From assembly GCA_023258655.1 (NCBI GenBank), contig JALQWO010000034.1, positions 1-13,108 on the forward strand: a DNA stretch of 13,108 nt, read 5' to 3'. Below, in pieces: positions 12,069 through 13,108 of this stretch. Each line of letters opens with the position of its first letter. Position 1 is the first letter of the stretch. A program made the translations under genes and the position numbers. The notes under the pieces are model-generated. The model made no database searches. It saw only the letters and a list, made by a program, of their open reading frames with translations, and had not been told where the DNA came from. Source of the DNA: Bacteroidia bacterium (GTDB lineage Bacteria > Bacteroidota > Bacteroidia > NS11-12g > UBA955).

Positions 12069-13108
12069 TGCGTTACACACCCCTTAGCAACAACAACCAG
12101 GAGAAAATCGACAGTTTGGCGGTATTCCTCTATGTGGTATTGTTGTTAATTGGATTCATTAGTATCGCCAGCGCCACATCCGATGTAAATCAGGCCTTCT
12201 ATTCTCTTTCAGACATAGCCATTAAGCAGCTTGTCTTCATATTTGGTGCCATCCTGATCATTTTCACGATCGTATTTTCCAATGTTGTAGTGATTGACTA
12301 TTTCGCTTATGGATTCTATGCCATAGCCATCACCCTCAATATTTTGGTATTGTTTCTCGGACGCGAAATTTCAGGTGCCAAGTCATGGTTCGGATTTGGT
12401 GGATTTGGTATTCAGCCCAGCGAATTTGCCAAAGTAGCCACGGCATTGGCATTAGCCAAATTTTTAGGAACCTATGGCGTGCGTTTTCAAGGAACACGAA
12501 ATATCGCCACTGCACTGGGGATTTTCTTGCTTCCCATGGCCATAATTTTGATTCAAAACGATACGGGAAGCGCATTGGTATTTTTCTCCTTTTTTTTGGT
12601 ATTGTATCGTGAAGGACTTCCCGGATATATTTTGCTTTCAGCCCTGTGGTTGGGAATACTTGCCATTTTTCGCATCATCAGTGAAGCTACAGGTGTTTCA
12701 AGTTTTTATGGCTACGGCATTCTATTGGGTTTGGGTTCTATTATTGTGTTTTTTGTCCGAAAAGACCGAGGCATTGCCATCCTTGTGACCACAATTGCAG
12801 TGATTTCATCGCTCTTTTACACCATTGTGGGCACGTTTTATCTAAAGATACTCCAACAGTACCAGCGCGATCGTATTGAGTTGGTATTGGGACTCAAAGA
12901 GGATGATCGAGGAATGGGTTTCAACTTGAAACAATCCAAGATTGCTATTGGCGCCGGCGAACTATGGGGGCGCGGATACCTCAAAGGCACACAAACAAAG
13001 ATGGGATTTGTGCCAGAACAGCACACAGACTTTATCTTCGACGCCATTGGCGAAGAATGGGGTTTTGCCGGAAGCACCTTGTTTCTTTTGATTTTCTGCG
13101 GGTTGTTG
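12068..13108 (+). CDS. rodA: SEDS glycosyltransferase RodA, C-terminus cut by window edge
   Basis: There are 347 codons from the ATG at 12068, open to the window edge. The product is a polytopic membrane enzyme that polymerises lipid II into glycan strands in complex with PBP2. SEDS signatures are GAKSWFGFGG with QPSEFAK (103-122), QNDTGSALV (163-171), YQRDRI, and QSKIAIGAGELWGRGYLKG followed by FVPEQHTDFIF. The Asp at about 279 (KEDDRGMG) lines up, 10 residues before QSK, with the essential Asp of E. coli RodA (ERDPLGAG). The N-terminus is a short hydrophilic stretch before the first membrane helix. Roughly the last two or three helices are missing from the window. FtsW is the alternative, but linkage to mreBCD-mrdA argues for RodA. 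The start codon overlaps the mrdA stop. Confidence 0.95.
   Translation, partial: MRYTPLSNNNQEKIDSLAVFLYVVLLLIGFISIASATSDVNQAFYSLSDIAIKQLVFIFGAILIIFTIVFSNVVVIDYFAYGFYAIAITLNILVLFLGREISGAKSWFGFGGFGIQPSEFAKVATALALAKFLGTYGVRFQGTRNIATALGIFLLPMAIILIQNDTGSALVFFSFFLVLYREGLPGYILLSALWLGILAIFRIISEATGVSSFYGYGILLGLGSIIVFFVRKDRGIAILVTTIAVISSLFYTIVGTFYLKILQQYQRDRIELVLGLKEDDRGMGFNLKQSKIAIGAGELWGRGYLKGTQTKMGFVPEQHTDFIFDAIGEEWGFAGSTLFLLIFCGLL

Noticed and set aside
1..13108. CRISPR array, insertion sequence, integrase or prophage genes, riboswitch
   Set aside because: No repeated spacer units, transposase or integrase motifs, att-like duplication of the tRNA 3' end, or structured leader of riboswitch size were seen; intergenic gaps are all under 100 bp.

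Overview
The window comes from a member of the Bacteroidota, to judge from its genes and signals. The evidence is: Bacteroidota-type -7 promoter boxes (TAnnTTTG) and no Shine-Dalgarno sequences; lipoproteins and an ornithine aminotransferase of Bacteroidota flavour; and the uninterrupted gene order mreB-mreC-mreD-mrdA-rodA. Base composition is moderate (mid-40s % GC by eye). I cannot place it below phylum level. Most of the content is chromosomal housekeeping. I see no insertion sequence, phage gene, CRISPR array or sign of recent transfer.

Layout. Positions 1-1147 (minus) hold the N-terminal part of a secreted subtilisin-family protease cut by the window edge. It is divergent from tcdA (1189-1905, plus), the enzyme that makes cyclic t6A in tRNA. 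A small lipocalin-like lipoprotein follows (1949-2410, plus) and meets tail-to-tail, with no gap, a TPR-repeat lipoprotein gene on the minus strand (2411-3415). That gene starts 3 nt after the end of a tRNA-Leu(UAA) gene (3419-3504, minus), and the tRNA follows rocD, ornithine aminotransferase (3536-4762, minus). Divergent from rocD is a 965-residue envelope protein (4854-7751, plus). It has a degenerate peptidase-MA-like N-terminus and an Omp85-like C-terminal barrel.

From 7820 to the right edge is the rod-shape/elongasome cluster: mreB (actin-like filament), mreC and mreD (membrane scaffold), mrdA (PBP2 transpeptidase) and rodA (SEDS glycosyltransferase, cut at the window edge). Gaps and overlaps are -17 to +11 nt, so it reads as one operon. 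MreB organises the complex on the inner face of the membrane, MreC and MreD link it to the periplasm, and RodA and PBP2 polymerise and crosslink side-wall peptidoglycan.

The least ordinary parts are the junctions. Most promoters in the left half have the -7 box only 4-10 nt from the start codon, which predicts leaderless or nearly leaderless mRNAs. The TPR lipoprotein has no visible promoter of its own and appears to be expressed as the 3' trailer of a tRNA. No stretch over 300 bases lacks a gene; the longest gene-free intervals are about 90 bp (4763-4853) and 68 bp (7752-7819).
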